A stretch of 64,000 nt of DNA, from contig NW_004440347.1 of NCBI RefSeq assembly GCF_000330505.1, positions 214,931 through 278,930 of the forward strand, written 5' to 3'. Origin of the DNA: Entamoeba invadens IP1. Taxonomy: Eukaryota; Evosea; Mastigamoebida; Endamoebidae. The position numbers and the translations under genes are program-made. Below the pieces are notes generated by a model. The model was not told the origin of the DNA, did no database searches, and was given only the letters and a program-made list of their open reading frames with translations. Numbering within the stretch: position 1 is the first letter of the stretch; each line of letters begins with the position of its first letter. Positions 44,442 to 55,011 of this stretch are shown here, in pieces.

Positions 44442-45539
44442 GATAGAGGGACACTGATTGTTAAATTTGTTTGCACGACAATCCTTTGGGTTGTTGAAAA
44501 ACATCATTTTCACACATTTGAAAGAATTATCTAGAAATTTCTTGTCTACACAATCGACGAACATTGAATCCTAAAGAGTTTTCAAAGTGATAAAAATGTT
44601 TTGACTTATGAGCGAATCGTAACAAATCCCACACTGCTTCAAAAATTATTTTTTTGAAAATTCAACTCAGAGTTAAATATTTTTTTTATTTTTCGCACTT
44701 TTGTATTAAAATCAAATGTAAATAATTCGAGTCATCGTGGATTTTAAAATGGAGGATCAACATAAGGTATTATTAACTTCGATATATATATGTATAAATT
44801 TGAAAGCGGATGTATTAATTTAGAGTTATTGAGCCCAAATTTGGCATTTTTCTAGGTTTTATGATTCATAAATTAGGCCAACCCCTTTGATTTGAATTTG
44901 ACAATGAAAAACAATGCAAACAAATTAAAAAGAATCAGTAATTATTTTTTGTAACGATACCAACATATTAATATTTTAATAGTATTTTAATTATATCAAT
45001 GGTTATTTGAAACAAATTACGAATTTGTGTGTTTTTAATAATCAGCTAAAGTTAAAAAATGAATCAATAGTAATAACTGTTATAATTAAACCATTATAAA
45101 TAGTTGACGGTGTTTAATAGTTTTGTTATTATTTAATTGTATTTTCAGGGTTTAAGACAAAACACAACGTGTTCACAACTGAATAAACATATTGAGGGTG
45201 TTTAAATGTGGGTGAGTATAAGTTTTATGGTTTGTTTATTTATTAGCAACGCAGTTGTTTAAAATGTTATATTGACGTTCAGATTGGTTAATGCAGATTA
45301 TTATTACACTTTGGTTTGTGTTTTTCAAACGCAGGCCGGTCGTGAAGGCCGTGAAACACAACCCAAAGTATCGTAAATCATTTTTATGTCGAGTGTTGTT
45401 TGAATAATAACAAAATAATGATAAATTTATTATAAACATGAATAATAAAATGTATAGTAAATATTTATTATTGATATTGTTTCTTGAGTTGAAATTTATA
45501 ATAAATTTTATTATTTTGTAACAATTATATTAATTATAT
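44442..45539. other. Intergenic region with one long hairpin
   Basis: AT-rich, with a GC-rich hairpin at about 45309-45369 listed separately. No gene is supported. Confidence 0.45.
45309..45369. repeat. Long hairpin with GC-rich loop, candidate structured RNA
   Basis: CTTTGGTTTGTGTTTTTC pairs with GAAACACAACCCAAAG across about 26 bases, and the loop holds a second stem GGCC...GGCC around GGTCGTGAA. The GC-rich loop stands out in its AT-rich setting. Confidence 0.4.
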
Positions 45540-46953
45540 TTGATTTTCATACACCCCCAAATAAGCATTTTGTAAAAGGTGACTCTAGTGGGATGGCAAA
45601 AGAAACATATTCACGTTATGACTTGTGAGTAATGAAACCGCTTCAATGTCAATAAGAAAACCAAACCCGTCTATAATATGATAAGCAGGTTTTGTGTATT
45701 TTTGCATTTTTCTTCTTGTTGATATAGTCGGGAAAAAGCATTTAAGCCATTCTTTGAACAATATGTTGTTCATAAAAGCTTTCTTGGAATATTTAATACA
45801 AGCTATACTCCTGGTGTTTTTTATGTCCATCATCTCTTTTTCAATTGATACATTGGGTATGATGAAAGAACAGTAATGGTTCCATCCATACAGACACATC
45901 CCATCATTGTTGGTTTTTCTCCATTTATATTGGGTGGGAAGTGCATGTTTTCCCCACTTGAAGTTGAAGAAACAATAACAGTCTTTGATGTTTTGTCGAC
46001 CCATTGTTGGTAACCAGATTCGTCACAATTTAATATAAATCCAGTGGGCAGACCAGTTATATTTGATTCTAAGTAATCAAAATAAGTGTCAATACATTTT
46101 TTGCTCACGTCGATGCGTTCTTCTTCCATGCTTTGGTGGTCATGAATCTCCTTTCTTTGTTGACAAAGATATAAAAGGCTTACACAGTCACATCATCACG
46201 TCCAATGGTATTACTAAATAAACCACAACAAATTATAATAACCCACAAGATATTCGCATCCTTCTCGTTTCTTCACGAAAGTTACAAGAGATTCGATTTC
46301 TTCGGTGTTGGAAATTGAACGTCTTCCAGATATACATCGAGGTTGTCTAACAAGAAAAAGTTGTCATCGCCAAGTTTTGTTAGTTATATCCGGAATTATA
46401 CTTGCCAATAGTTTAACTTTGATATGTTCAGCTTTGTTGTTGAGATATTCAGCAAGTCTTAACATCTGAATTCTTCTNNNNNNNNNNNNNNNNNNNNNNN
46501 NNNNNNNNNNNNNNNNNNNNNNNNNNNNNNNNNNNNNNNNNNNNNNNNNNNNNNNNNNNNNNNNNNNNNNNNNNNNNATCATATAGTCAATACCTTTTCA
46601 ATTTGTGAGTCTTTGTGACTTCCAATTTGAAATTCTTTTATTTCAACACTTGACTCCGTGAGAGAATCTGCGGAGTTATAATAAGCTTCGGAGTGACTTT
46701 TATTATTATTTTGTGCTTCTCTAAAAATAGAAACAACGTCATCGTTATCAATTGCCATTATTGGGATACTTGATTCTGTTCGTTTATTTGATAATTGCAC
46801 TGGAATAACTCTGAAAGTGATATTTCTTGAAGATAGTAGTGGAATTCTATCTGTTCTCAAACACTGTTTCAGTTGCTCAAATCCATTCCTTGGGGTTTCA
46901 AATTGTTTAAGATAATTTAAACAAACAATAACGTGCCTGTTAATGAATTTCAT
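45540..46953 (-). pseudogene. Tigger/pogo-like transposase remnant, contains a scaffold gap
   Basis: Pieces on the minus strand in order: an N-terminal piece (46953-46579, ending in a TGA against the gap), after the gap LRLAEYLNNKAEHIKVK, then a GRRSISNTEEIESL piece resembling the pogo 'GRR/eE' region (about 46320), then FILNCDESGYQQWVDKT with the first catalytic Asp (about 46030), YHIIDGFGFLIDIEAV in the place of the second Asp block (about 45660), and FLLPSH then TAG at 45585-45587 then SHLLQNAYLGVY, which is the PpHtSHllQPLD block broken by a stop. Several frameshifts and stops show it is dead. It differs from the transposase at 35384. Terminal repeats were not found. Confidence 0.6.
46478..46577. 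other. Scaffold gap (100 N)
   Basis: Exactly 100 N. In contrast to the gap at 23379, I see no overlap between the flanking sequences, so real bases may be missing from the transposase remnant. Confidence 0.98.
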
Positions 46954-47738
46954 CTTTTAAAAGGAGTTTGCAATTTTAAGAATCTTACCGTTTATTAAAT
47001 GAATCTATTCGATATTTTGTTGGAATTCAAATATCGCAGAGTCTATCTTTGTTAAAGCTTAGTTAAAGATTTTTGTGTAATCAAATATAATCTTATTGAT
47101 GTTTGAATTCAAGGCGTTACTAAAGTTGTCATTGTGTTTAAAAATGACGTCTATTTTCAAAAAGTTGAGATTTGCATTAGAAATCGGGTTTGAGAAGCTC
47201 GGAAAGGTCTTCAGAGTTAAAAATAAGCTCCACTCGAGTTGAAAAGTGATAAATTCTGTGATTCTTTTCACTCTTTGTTAATTGTTTTGTTAGATTATAT
47301 TATTAAAAGCGTGTTGAAATTAAAAATTTACAAAAAGAGTGTCCAAAAAATATCGAAAAAGTGTATTTTGGTGTTTACCATTTTTCTTTAAGTTAATCCT
47401 TTTCAACTTTATCGTTTATTTATCAATTGTTAAAAGATTTTAAAATAATAATTGTTAAACACAAAGTTTTAATGGTTAACATATATATTTTTTGACTATA
47501 GTTTAATTTTTGTTAGAAAGTTCTTTAATTCTTAAAATACAAGCTTAAGTGAATAACTTTCGAGTTGTGAACAACTTTTTGCAAGTACGCCAGTAAAATC
47601 GTTTTCCATTAATAAAAATGTTGTTTTTTAGTTTAATTTATAATAAAAGTTTTATTTTTTTAATAAAATATAATATAAATATAATTTTAATTATAATTAA
47701 AATAAATAAGTCGAAATGTCAATTTAACAATATTATCA
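46954..47738. other. AT-rich flank of the Polinton, nothing recognised
   Basis: About 780 bases. A 70-codon frame at 47059-47271 (minus) is not convincing. The bases just before the Polinton end (47733-47738, ATTATC) would be one copy of a 6-bp target duplication, but the other copy is outside the window. Confidence 0.45.
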
Positions 47739-48345
47739 GTAGTTATAGTAGGTCACCTCTCTCGAACTCGCAAAAATCGCACACTATGAAAATCACTTTA
47801 TTATGGTTTTTTAACTTTTTGGACCCCCTTTTTTAACACACAGTGTTATCCTACAGCGATTTTTCAATTTCAAAACCTTCGAAAACCCCAAAGGATGAAA
47901 CAGTTTTTATTATCGATTTTCCTGGTTTTTGAGAAAAAAATCTTCAAAAATCGCAAAGGATTAACCATCATTTATATGGGTTTTTACGACCTCCTTTTTC
48001 AAGGTAGAATGACATAAAATTGCCTAGAATTTGCTCATTTTACACTAAAATGTTGTTTATTTTAAATTTATATAAAATTAAAAATTTGAGGTAATATATG
48101 TTAAAATAAACATAAATTAGTATTTTAATAATAATTGCAAAAAGTTGCGAGTTCGAGAGAGTCGACCTACTATAACTACTCTAAGTGAAACCTAAAAGTT
48201 CGAGAGAGGTGACTTAGTATAGTTTTGAAAATAATTTTAAAAATAAATTTTGAACAAGACTAGAACATAAACTAACATAATAAGGAGAACCGAAACGAAG
48301 TGAGGTTCTACGAACAACATATATAATAAAAAAATATTTAATTTC
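47739..48345. repeat. Left terminal inverted repeat of the Polinton
   Basis: Bases 47871-48345 match the reverse complement of 63526-64000 with only two single-base indels (an A-run of 7 against 6, and an extra T at about 63697 on the right). The outer 130 bp have no partner inside the window. Within the arm, the first 35 bases reappear inverted at about 48145-48181, making a fold-back of about 440 bp (see findings). Confidence 0.95.
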
Positions 48346-48380
48346 CAGACCTCGACTTTATAGTTCAAAATAAATTAGAA

Positions 48381-49424
48381 ATGAGTTTTAGAGAAGGAAT
48401 TGATATTAAACAAAAACAAATTAAAGAACATCAAACAAGAAGATTGCGGCATAGAGAACAACTTGTAAATCAAAAACGCAATAAAATATTTATGGAGAAC
48501 ATACCTTTTAATAATTTAACAATTGATTATCCATTTAAGAGTTTAGATAAATATGAATCTATATTGAAAAAAGATATCAATAAGAAACAAATAATTAGTC
48601 AAGACTTCAATCCAAAAACCATGAAGAAACTTTATTCAAGACCTTATTACTCGCCATATTTTAATAGTTATGAAGTCGATTTAACTTTCTTTGATTCCAG
48701 AAACAGTACCAAACAAAATATATACATGTTCATTATTAATATTAACACAAAATATTTATATGTATTTTCACTTTATAATAAAAACAATGACAGTTTAATA
48801 ATGCCTTTTAATACTTTACTTAATGTTGGAGTTGTTTTTGATAACATACATTTTGATGGTGAATCTGCATTGAATAGCACTTATATGTCAAATTATTTCA
48901 ATAAATTGAATATAAGAACATTTTCATCTTCATCCAAACATATTAATAAAAACAGAGTTGTAGATCGAGTTATCAGAACAATTAGAACTGCTTTTGATAA
49001 TACAATGTCAAGATATGTAAACAAAAATCAAGATATACTTATTCAAGAAATTGTTACTTACTATAATTTTTCAAAACATAATAAAACTGGTTATCGACCT
49101 ATTGATATGCAATACATACCTGATTACAACAATATGTATAAGTGCTATCAACTTGAATATGATTATATTAAACAAATGGTTAAGAAGAATGATGAAATAT
49201 TATATAAACAATTTGAAAATGGATTTTTATCTTATATATATGAAGACAAGTTAATAATATATTTAGATAATAGCAAAGACAATACTTTCAGAAAGACAAG
49301 AAATTATTTTAGTACTAAATCAACAATGATAAGATATGATCATGGCAACATAATATATAAACTTGATGATAATGATAAAATTGTAACAATTCCATGTTAT
49401 TTTGCACTTCGTGATTACATCTAA
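48381..49424 (+). CDS. Polinton integrase (retroviral-type, RVE)
   Basis: 347 residues, intact. The N-terminal 50 residues are basic and helical, with no obvious HHCC zinc finger. The catalytic core spans about 90-260: the first Asp is D100 (SYEVDLTFFDS), the second D159 (NIHFDGESALNS), and exactly 35 residues later the position of the catalytic Glu is D195 (NKNRVVDRVIRTIRT). Polinton and retroviral integrases have Glu there, in a VERxNRTL-like motif; here GAT encodes Asp. The C-terminal 90 residues (SYIYEDKLIIYLDN) are beta-rich as expected of an SH3- or chromo-like tail. It would cut and join the element's ends. It is transcribed inward from the left terminal repeat, 35 bp from its inner edge, usual for the group. 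Confidence 0.92.
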   Translation: MSFREGIDIKQKQIKEHQTRRLRHREQLVNQKRNKIFMENIPFNNLTIDYPFKSLDKYESILKKDINKKQIISQDFNPKTMKKLYSRPYYSPYFNSYEVDLTFFDSRNSTKQNIYMFIININTKYLYVFSLYNKNNDSLIMPFNTLLNVGVVFDNIHFDGESALNSTYMSNYFNKLNIRTFSSSSKHINKNRVVDRVIRTIRTAFDNTMSRYVNKNQDILIQEIVTYYNFSKHNKTGYRPIDMQYIPDYNNMYKCYQLEYDYIKQMVKKNDEILYKQFENGFLSYIYEDKLIIYLDNSKDNTFRKTRNYFSTKSTMIRYDHGNIIYKLDDNDKIVTIPCYFALRDYI

Positions 49425-49437
49425 TTCCATATTAATA

Positions 49438-49890
49438 ATGAAGTCGAATCGAATACCATCTACGCAAAGCTTATTTACAATTTGTTATTTATGTATATGT
49501 TTATTTTTGTTCTATAAAATAAGAAATTTATACATGAATTTACATAATAATAATTGCAAAGTAATAAATACATATCAATTTGAAGTTGAATTACCAATTG
49601 AATTTGTTTGTTCTACTAATAATAAATATATTAACACAATTGCAACCAGATTCTATAATTCATTGGGTCAGATTGATTGTTGAAATATTTTAAGAAGTGA
49701 TTTGAATACTTCTAATGATTATCCTTCACAAGATGGATTTATAATTTTTGCTAACAGTGATAATCAAAAATCATTTGAAATCAAAGACAATAAACGAAAA
49801 ATAAAAATATGGTTTACTGATTACAAAAATAATATAATCAATATTGATTCAGATTATTATTTTATATTACAGTTAGAATTAATGTTTTAA
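49438..49890 (+). pseudogene. Small Polinton membrane-anchored protein, one in-frame stop
   Basis: From the ATG at 49438 the frame has an N-terminal membrane segment (FTICYLCICLFLFY), then beta-rich sequence, an in-frame TGA at 49681-49683, and continues without shift (LRSDLNTSNDYPSQDG) to 49890, 150 codons in all. Composition and strand pattern continue smoothly across the stop, so the TGA is most simply a nonsense change. I do not recognise the family. It follows the integrase by 13 bp on the same strand. A minor capsid or membrane protein is possible but unproven. Confidence 0.55.
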
Positions 49891-49894
49891 CTTG

Positions 49895-49907
49895 AGAACC
49901 GTAGGTT
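49895..49907. terminator. Short hairpin after the plus-strand gene pair
   Basis: GAACC-GTA-GGTTC, a perfect 5-bp stem just after the stop at 49890. It belongs to a group of small GC-rich hairpins in the Polinton's intergenic spaces; a role in 3' end formation is inferred only. Confidence 0.35.
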
Positions 49908-50145
49908 CGTAGTATTTTAAACACTATGTATTCTTGGTGTTATATCTGTTGTTAATATTTTTTTGTTCTTTTAATTTGAATAATCTTTTATAAACAAATA
50001 TAAAAATATTTTTAATATTGTAATGAATATTATCAGAAATATAATCGATAATAATGAAGCTAATTCAATTTTTTTTCTAATTCAACCATTTAGTTATTTG
50101 AAAAATTAAAAACATCAAAGATGGTTTCAGATCATCGAAGGTGGT

Positions 50146-51176
50146 TTACCATAAATCGTTTCTAGAATTATAATTATTATAAACAGTACTTGATTCAAAA
50201 TTATCATAAATTGTAGTTGTAGTAGTTCTTCCTAATGAATTAATAATATATGTTTTATAATCTGTAAAATTAGATACAGCTTTAGAAGACATATATATTT
50301 TTAGTGAAGAACCTTGACATATTTCTGTAATAGATAATGTATTTGTTATTTGCAAATTTGGTTCTATTAGATATATTCCATTACTATATATATTTATATT
50401 ACTCCACATTAAATTTGGATTACTTCCTAAATAATTAATACCAGGATAAAATAAATTATTAAGATTACAATATAAATAAACACATATTGGTTTAGTTGTT
50501 ATTGGTGTTAAATTACTATTTGATGTAAAATTCTTTAGTAAATATAAACTGAAATAATTAAAACAATAAAATCCATCACCCCATAAATAACCAACTGTAT
50601 CTGGATTATTATTATTGGATGCTCATTTACATTAAATAGATTTTGTACTGTTGTATATATTTTTCCATTCAACATACTTCCGCCACTAACTTGTTCAATA
50701 ACTTTATAAATTTCATTATTAATAATTATATATGGAACTACTTTTACTATTCTATTTGTTGTTAAGAATTCTGTAACATTATCAATTTTTATTCTAAAAT
50801 ATGCAGTTTTATCAGTTTCTGATTTAATAGAATAAGTAACATTTTTATATGTTGTTGCGTCTTGCGAAATTATATTTGGATATGGATATATTATTTTTGG
50901 AGTTGGTATTGAAGCTATTTTTGTATCTGTGTACACATTACATGTTGAACCAACATTGTCGCTGTAACTTTTAGATTTATTATAACATGTTAATATTTCA
51001 GAATTTACATAATCAGTAGAAGAAACATCTTTTGTATTTATACTTACTGTTCCATCTATGCTTGTAATTTTATCAGTTTTAATTTCATTAGATGTTATTG
51101 TTGAAGGATTAAAATATGATGTGCAAAAAACACTATTTTTACTTTTATCTTGATAAGCTGTTGAAAATACTTCCAT
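50146..51176 (-). CDS. Polinton virion-protein candidate (fibre- or penton-like), one frameshift
   Basis: Two frames, 51176-50535 and a downstream one ending at 50146, join smoothly at an ATAATAATAAT run near 50605-50625 (the second frame continues PDTVGYLWGDGFYC), giving about 343 residues. The N-terminal third (NEIKTDKITSIDGTVS followed by further short IxT/VSI units) resembles the repetitive shaft of trimeric fibre proteins; the rest is beta-rich with many Tyr and Asn. Polintons carry a penton-like minor capsid protein next to the major capsid gene, and this gene sits directly downstream of the capsid gene on the same strand, so it is the best candidate for a penton or spike. The assignment rests on position and composition only. 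Confidence 0.5.
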
Positions 51177-51197
51177 TTTATAAATTAAAAAAATGAT

Positions 51198-51231
51198 TAG
51201 ACTTCTTTAGAAGTCGTTCGGATCTATAAGA
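51198..51231. terminator. Two tandem perfect hairpins between capsid and fibre-like genes
   Basis: GACTTCT-TT-AGAAGTC and, a few bases on, GGATCT-ATA-AGATCC. They lie in the 170-bp spacer after the capsid stop and just upstream of the next gene on the minus strand, a position suitable for 3' end formation of the capsid message. Confidence 0.35.
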
Positions 51232-51348
51232 TCCTTAGAACATAGTCCGTTCCATTTATTACTAAAAATAAAGATTGAATTTATTATTATTATTTTTACG
51301 ACAAAAATATAAATATACAATTCAATATAAAATTTAAAATATAGTTTA

Positions 51349-52981
51349 TTATTTAAACATAGAATCTAAATCAACACAAGTGAGTAATTCTACCTTATTT
51401 GGTGTTAAAGACCACATAGCATCATTTAATAAAACAATATTAATAGCATTAGTATTTGTATCTCCAGATGAACCAGCTGGCTTAATATATGGATTATCTG
51501 TTCCATACATTGGTGTTGCTTGTAATGTTAATTGAATATTTGAAGTACTATATAAACCATCAAAGAAACAACCAGATCCATATCTTTCTAATGGAATTGA
51601 CATCATAAAATCAGTAGCATCTTCTAAATATTTTCTTTGTTTAGATAATAGAGATGAATCATATTCATTATAAGTTAGTGAATTAACAAATGATTTAGGT
51701 GATGCAAATAATGTATCAAAATTAGCATTTGCAACTTGGAATTCAACAAATTCACGACTTAACGTATCCATCTGTTGATCAGGAATAGTTCTATTAGCAG
51801 TTATAACCTTAATATAAGAAATATGTGGATTCTTAGATACTGTACATTGATTAGATGTTCTTGGGAATAAGAAGAATAACATACTAGTATTTAAATATGA
51901 CATCATATTTGAACAATTAATCTTAGATGGTGTTTGATTTGGTGGAAAATCATATTCAGTAGTAATTTGAGCTGGAACATATAATGGTTGTCTACTATAT
52001 CTATCATATAATTCTCTTAAAACTGAATCCTTAACATTAAATCCATTAATAACAGATTGGAATAATGTGCAAGTAGATTCCATAACTTGAATTGTACCAT
52101 CAAACTGAGAATAACTATTTCCAGTTGAGAAATAACAATAACATAACATCATAGCCTTATCACCACATTGAGTAAATTCATTAGTTAAACCTTTCTTAAA
52201 ATCAGCTAACATTGTTATTTGAGAATCTGAGTTATGATTTTCATTATATTCAGTTATTAACACATCTGGATCAACTTGACAATAGACAAAGTTTTGAGTA
52301 ATTCTTTGTTTAATATCTAATTCAAATTCATTGAAAATAGCATTTGGATAACTAGTAAAAGATTGTAATGGTAAGAAATTATCTAAAGGAATAATTATTT
52401 TCATTTCTGCCTCAAATGTTGAATTTCTAATTAAATCATCTAATTTAACATATACTCCACATACATTATTTTTATGTTTCCAAGCTGATTCCCAAGTTGA
52501 ATAAACACTTGGACGAGTTTTTATCCTGTTGTGTTCTACAATTTCCAGCTATAGTTGTTTCATAAATCATCTTAGTGTTTTCATAATAAGTTGTTCCATT
52601 TTTCCAATTAATTTTTAATGAATCCAACCATTGTGTTGAATCCTTTAATCCAACAAATACTTGACATACATTTGATTCTTTTTCAACACTATCGGTTGGA
52701 GTTTTAGTAGTTTCTGGAATTAATTTAAGTAATAACTTGATAGTTGCAGATAAATATGATTTATCAATGTTAGTAATATGAAAAGATGGATCTGTAATTT
52801 GAATCTTACTATGTGCTGACGATTTAAATGGAACCTGTTGTTGATATGCATTCACAGTTATCATTCTTGCATCATGTACACCATCATTTGCAGTAATTAT
52901 TTTCTGTTGTTCATCAAAATATTTTAGGATATCTCCTCTATTGGCATCTTCTAAAACTGAAGGAATTCTTATGTTAGACAT
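51349..52981 (-). CDS. Polinton major capsid protein (double jelly-roll type), one frameshift
   Basis: The frame from 52981 (MSNIRIPSVLEDANRGDILK) runs to a stop at 52472, but a one-base shift near 52510-52530 (GATAAAAACTCG) lets the second frame continue directly (SVYSTWESAWKHKNN) to 51349: about 543 residues, typical of a Polinton/adinto-like capsid protein. The segment IPLDNFLPLQSFTSYPNAIF...FELDIK corresponds to the conserved 'IPLxxxF-x-F' stretch preceding a strand in these capsid proteins. The rest is rich in beta strands and Asn/Pro loops as expected of two jelly rolls. It would form the icosahedral shell. The shift sits after an A5 run, so either decay or an error is possible. Confidence 0.72.
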
Positions 52982-53018
52982 TTGTTAAGAGTAAAAATAT
53001 GAATTTTAATTATTATAA

Positions 53019-53315
53019 ATGCGACATCCTGGATTTTATAAAACACTAAAAAATTTTGCAAATAAGATGTTAAATAAAGGTGGACATGTATTAAAGAGAT
53101 ATGGAAATATTATGTCAAAAGTTGTTAATGTTGCTAAGCCGATAATAAATTCTGTACCAGTTATTGGTCCTATAGTTGGTAATATTGCTGATAAAAAGTT
53201 TCAAACATATTCTAAATTTGGTGAAAGAATGATTGATGTTAGTAAAGGATCAGATCCTATTAAATCATTACGTCACTTTGGTCATAATGATCTAAAAAAT
53301 ATATGGTCGAAATAA
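53019..53315 (+). CDS. Small basic amphipathic Polinton protein
   Basis: 98 residues, intact. The N-terminus (MRHPGFYKTLKNFANKML) is a basic amphipathic helix, followed by a hydrophobic Val/Ile/Pro stretch (VAKPIINSVPVIGPIVGNI). It is divergently oriented to the capsid gene, with only 37 bp between the starts. Size, basic charge and amphipathic helix recall the minor virion proteins of adenovirus-like elements (pVI/pX type), which is inference. A similar protein is encoded next to it at 53426-53752. Confidence 0.6.
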   Translation: MRHPGFYKTLKNFANKMLNKGGHVLKRYGNIMSKVVNVAKPIINSVPVIGPIVGNIADKKFQTYSKFGERMIDVSKGSDPIKSLRHFGHNDLKNIWSK

Positions 53316-53425
53316 AATTAAGACATTAAAGACGTAAGACGTAGTCGGGACTCTGCCACAGTCATACCAAAGGTCAAAAATGTCGATAAATAAATATTGA
53401 TTTTATGTTTTTTATATTTTAACAA

Positions 53426-53752
53426 ATGGTAAAAAGTCCTCTATTTTGGCAGAAACTTAAAAAATTGAAAGATTTTGTTCCTAAAGCAGCATTATAAATT
53501 AATGATAATATTGTTAAACTTCTTAAACCTATAATGAAACCTATAATAAATAATATATCACCAGAATATGGAAAATATATCAACAAAGCAATTGATTATG
53601 GTTCAGAAATAGTTGATAAAACAGTTCCGTTATATAACAAATTTATAAAAGAACCTGATTATAGACAACATGTCGGCGAACAGATTAAATACGGTATTCA
53701 AGATTATATGGATAATAATTCAAGTATATTTGGTCAACCTGTTAATAAATAA
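53426..53752 (+). pseudogene. Second small basic Polinton protein, one in-frame stop
   Basis: From the ATG at 53426 the frame reads MVKSPLFWQKLKKLKDFVPK, hits TAA at 53495-53497, and continues in frame (NDNIVKLLKPIMKPIINNIS) to 53752, 108 codons. The plan matches the upstream neighbour: aromatic-basic N-terminal helix, then a Lys-Pro-Ile-rich segment, then a GSEI/GERM-like piece, suggesting an old tandem duplication. The TAA is the only lesion. Confidence 0.5.
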
Positions 53753-53834
53753 TTATTAAAATTGTGATTACACACTTTATATTTTTACCAAAAATAAAAT
53801 ATAAATAAAGAATATATTGATATATTTTTAGTAC

Positions 53835-53848
53835 GGAACGAAGTTCCT
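53835..53848. terminator. Short hairpin between convergent Polinton genes
   Basis: GGAAC-GAA-GTTCC, a perfect stem lying between the ends of two converging genes (53752 and 53876), which suits a shared 3' signal. Confidence 0.35.
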
Positions 53849-53875
53849 CATACACATAGTGTTGTATTATAGTAT

Positions 53876-54974
53876 TTATTCTTGATAAGACATTTGTAAT
53901 TTAGTTAAATCTGGTGGGAACATTTTAGTTCTGTAATTTGATGGAGCTTGTATATAAGATATAACAAATACTCTTATTTCAGTTAAATTATTTACTACTT
54001 GATTAATTAATTCTGGTAAATTATTTAAAGTAATTATAAATCCATTTTTAGCAATAACATTATCAGGATTTTCAACATCTGGTACAAATAATTTATATAA
54101 AACATTTGTTGGTATTCGTTTCATAATTTCAATTATACCGCTTTTTATATGATCAATATTGGTTTCAAATTTAGCATATTTATCAACACCTTTTCTGTAT
54201 AATGTGTTATTTATAAATTCATTTACATCTACACCCAATAATGAAGCCATTAATGTAGAATACATAAAAGATATACTTTGTTTAGTGTTTATCATATTTT
54301 TAGCTGCAATTTTTGCAACATTTGGAGTTTTATTTAATGCATCTTTAATTGTGTTTTTAAACCATTTATAAACACTTGGTTTAGTTTGTGGTATTTTATC
54401 TTCACCACCATAAAATTGAATTTTTGCTTGTTTAACAAAGTTAGATTTGTATTTATTAAATGATGTACCATATTTTCCAATACAGTCTTCTAATGGAACC
54501 GAATTATAATACGCATAATAACTATTTCGTTTATTTGGAATTAGTGAATAACCATTCAAATATCTAAGACGACCTTCTTCATCATATACACCAACATCTG
54601 GTATTTCATCATTATTTATATCACTATTAAAAGCATGCCTTCTATTCTGCTTAGCAAATACTTCTGCTTGTTTTGGATCTAACATTTTAGGGTTATATCT
54701 GATATCATATATAGGATTAGCTTGATTTGCTGGTAAATTTAAAATATATTTATTATCAGATTATTCATCATTGCTGACGAATCTGTTAGTATACCTGGTT
54801 CATCGCCATAAACTGGTTTATGTGTTCCTTTAATATAAGGAGTTCGTTTATATTGAATTGCACCTGGTGGTTTTTCAATTTTAAATCTCTTTGATGGTTT
54901 ACCTACCATATATTTATTTTTCCAACTTGTTGAATAACTTGTTGATCTTGTTTTTCTTCCATTCCATTACTCAT
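53876..54974 (-). pseudogene. Conserved Polinton protein with EF-hand-like loop, two lesions near N-terminus
   Basis: The clear part is the 269-codon frame 54685-53876. It starts with a calcium-loop-like segment DINNDEIPDVGVYDEEG (DxNxDxxxxD) followed by YLNGYSL, which I recall as a conserved block of unnamed proteins in Polintons and polinton-like viruses, then helical sequence. Upstream, coding-like sequence continues in other frames (KPPGAIQYKRTPYIKGTHKP near 54830-54890; KYILNLPANQANPIYDIRYN up to 54690) back to a likely start ATG at 54974. Two shifts are needed, near 54760 and near 54955. Function unknown; it lies between virion genes and the ATPase and may be structural. Confidence 0.6.
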
Positions 54975-55011
54975 TTATTAAGTCTAAAAATTAGAATTTC
55001 ATAATATAGAA

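Noticed and set aside
47059..47271. 70-codon minus-strand frame near the Polinton
   Set aside because: No motif, no neighbour context, and composition close to spacer.
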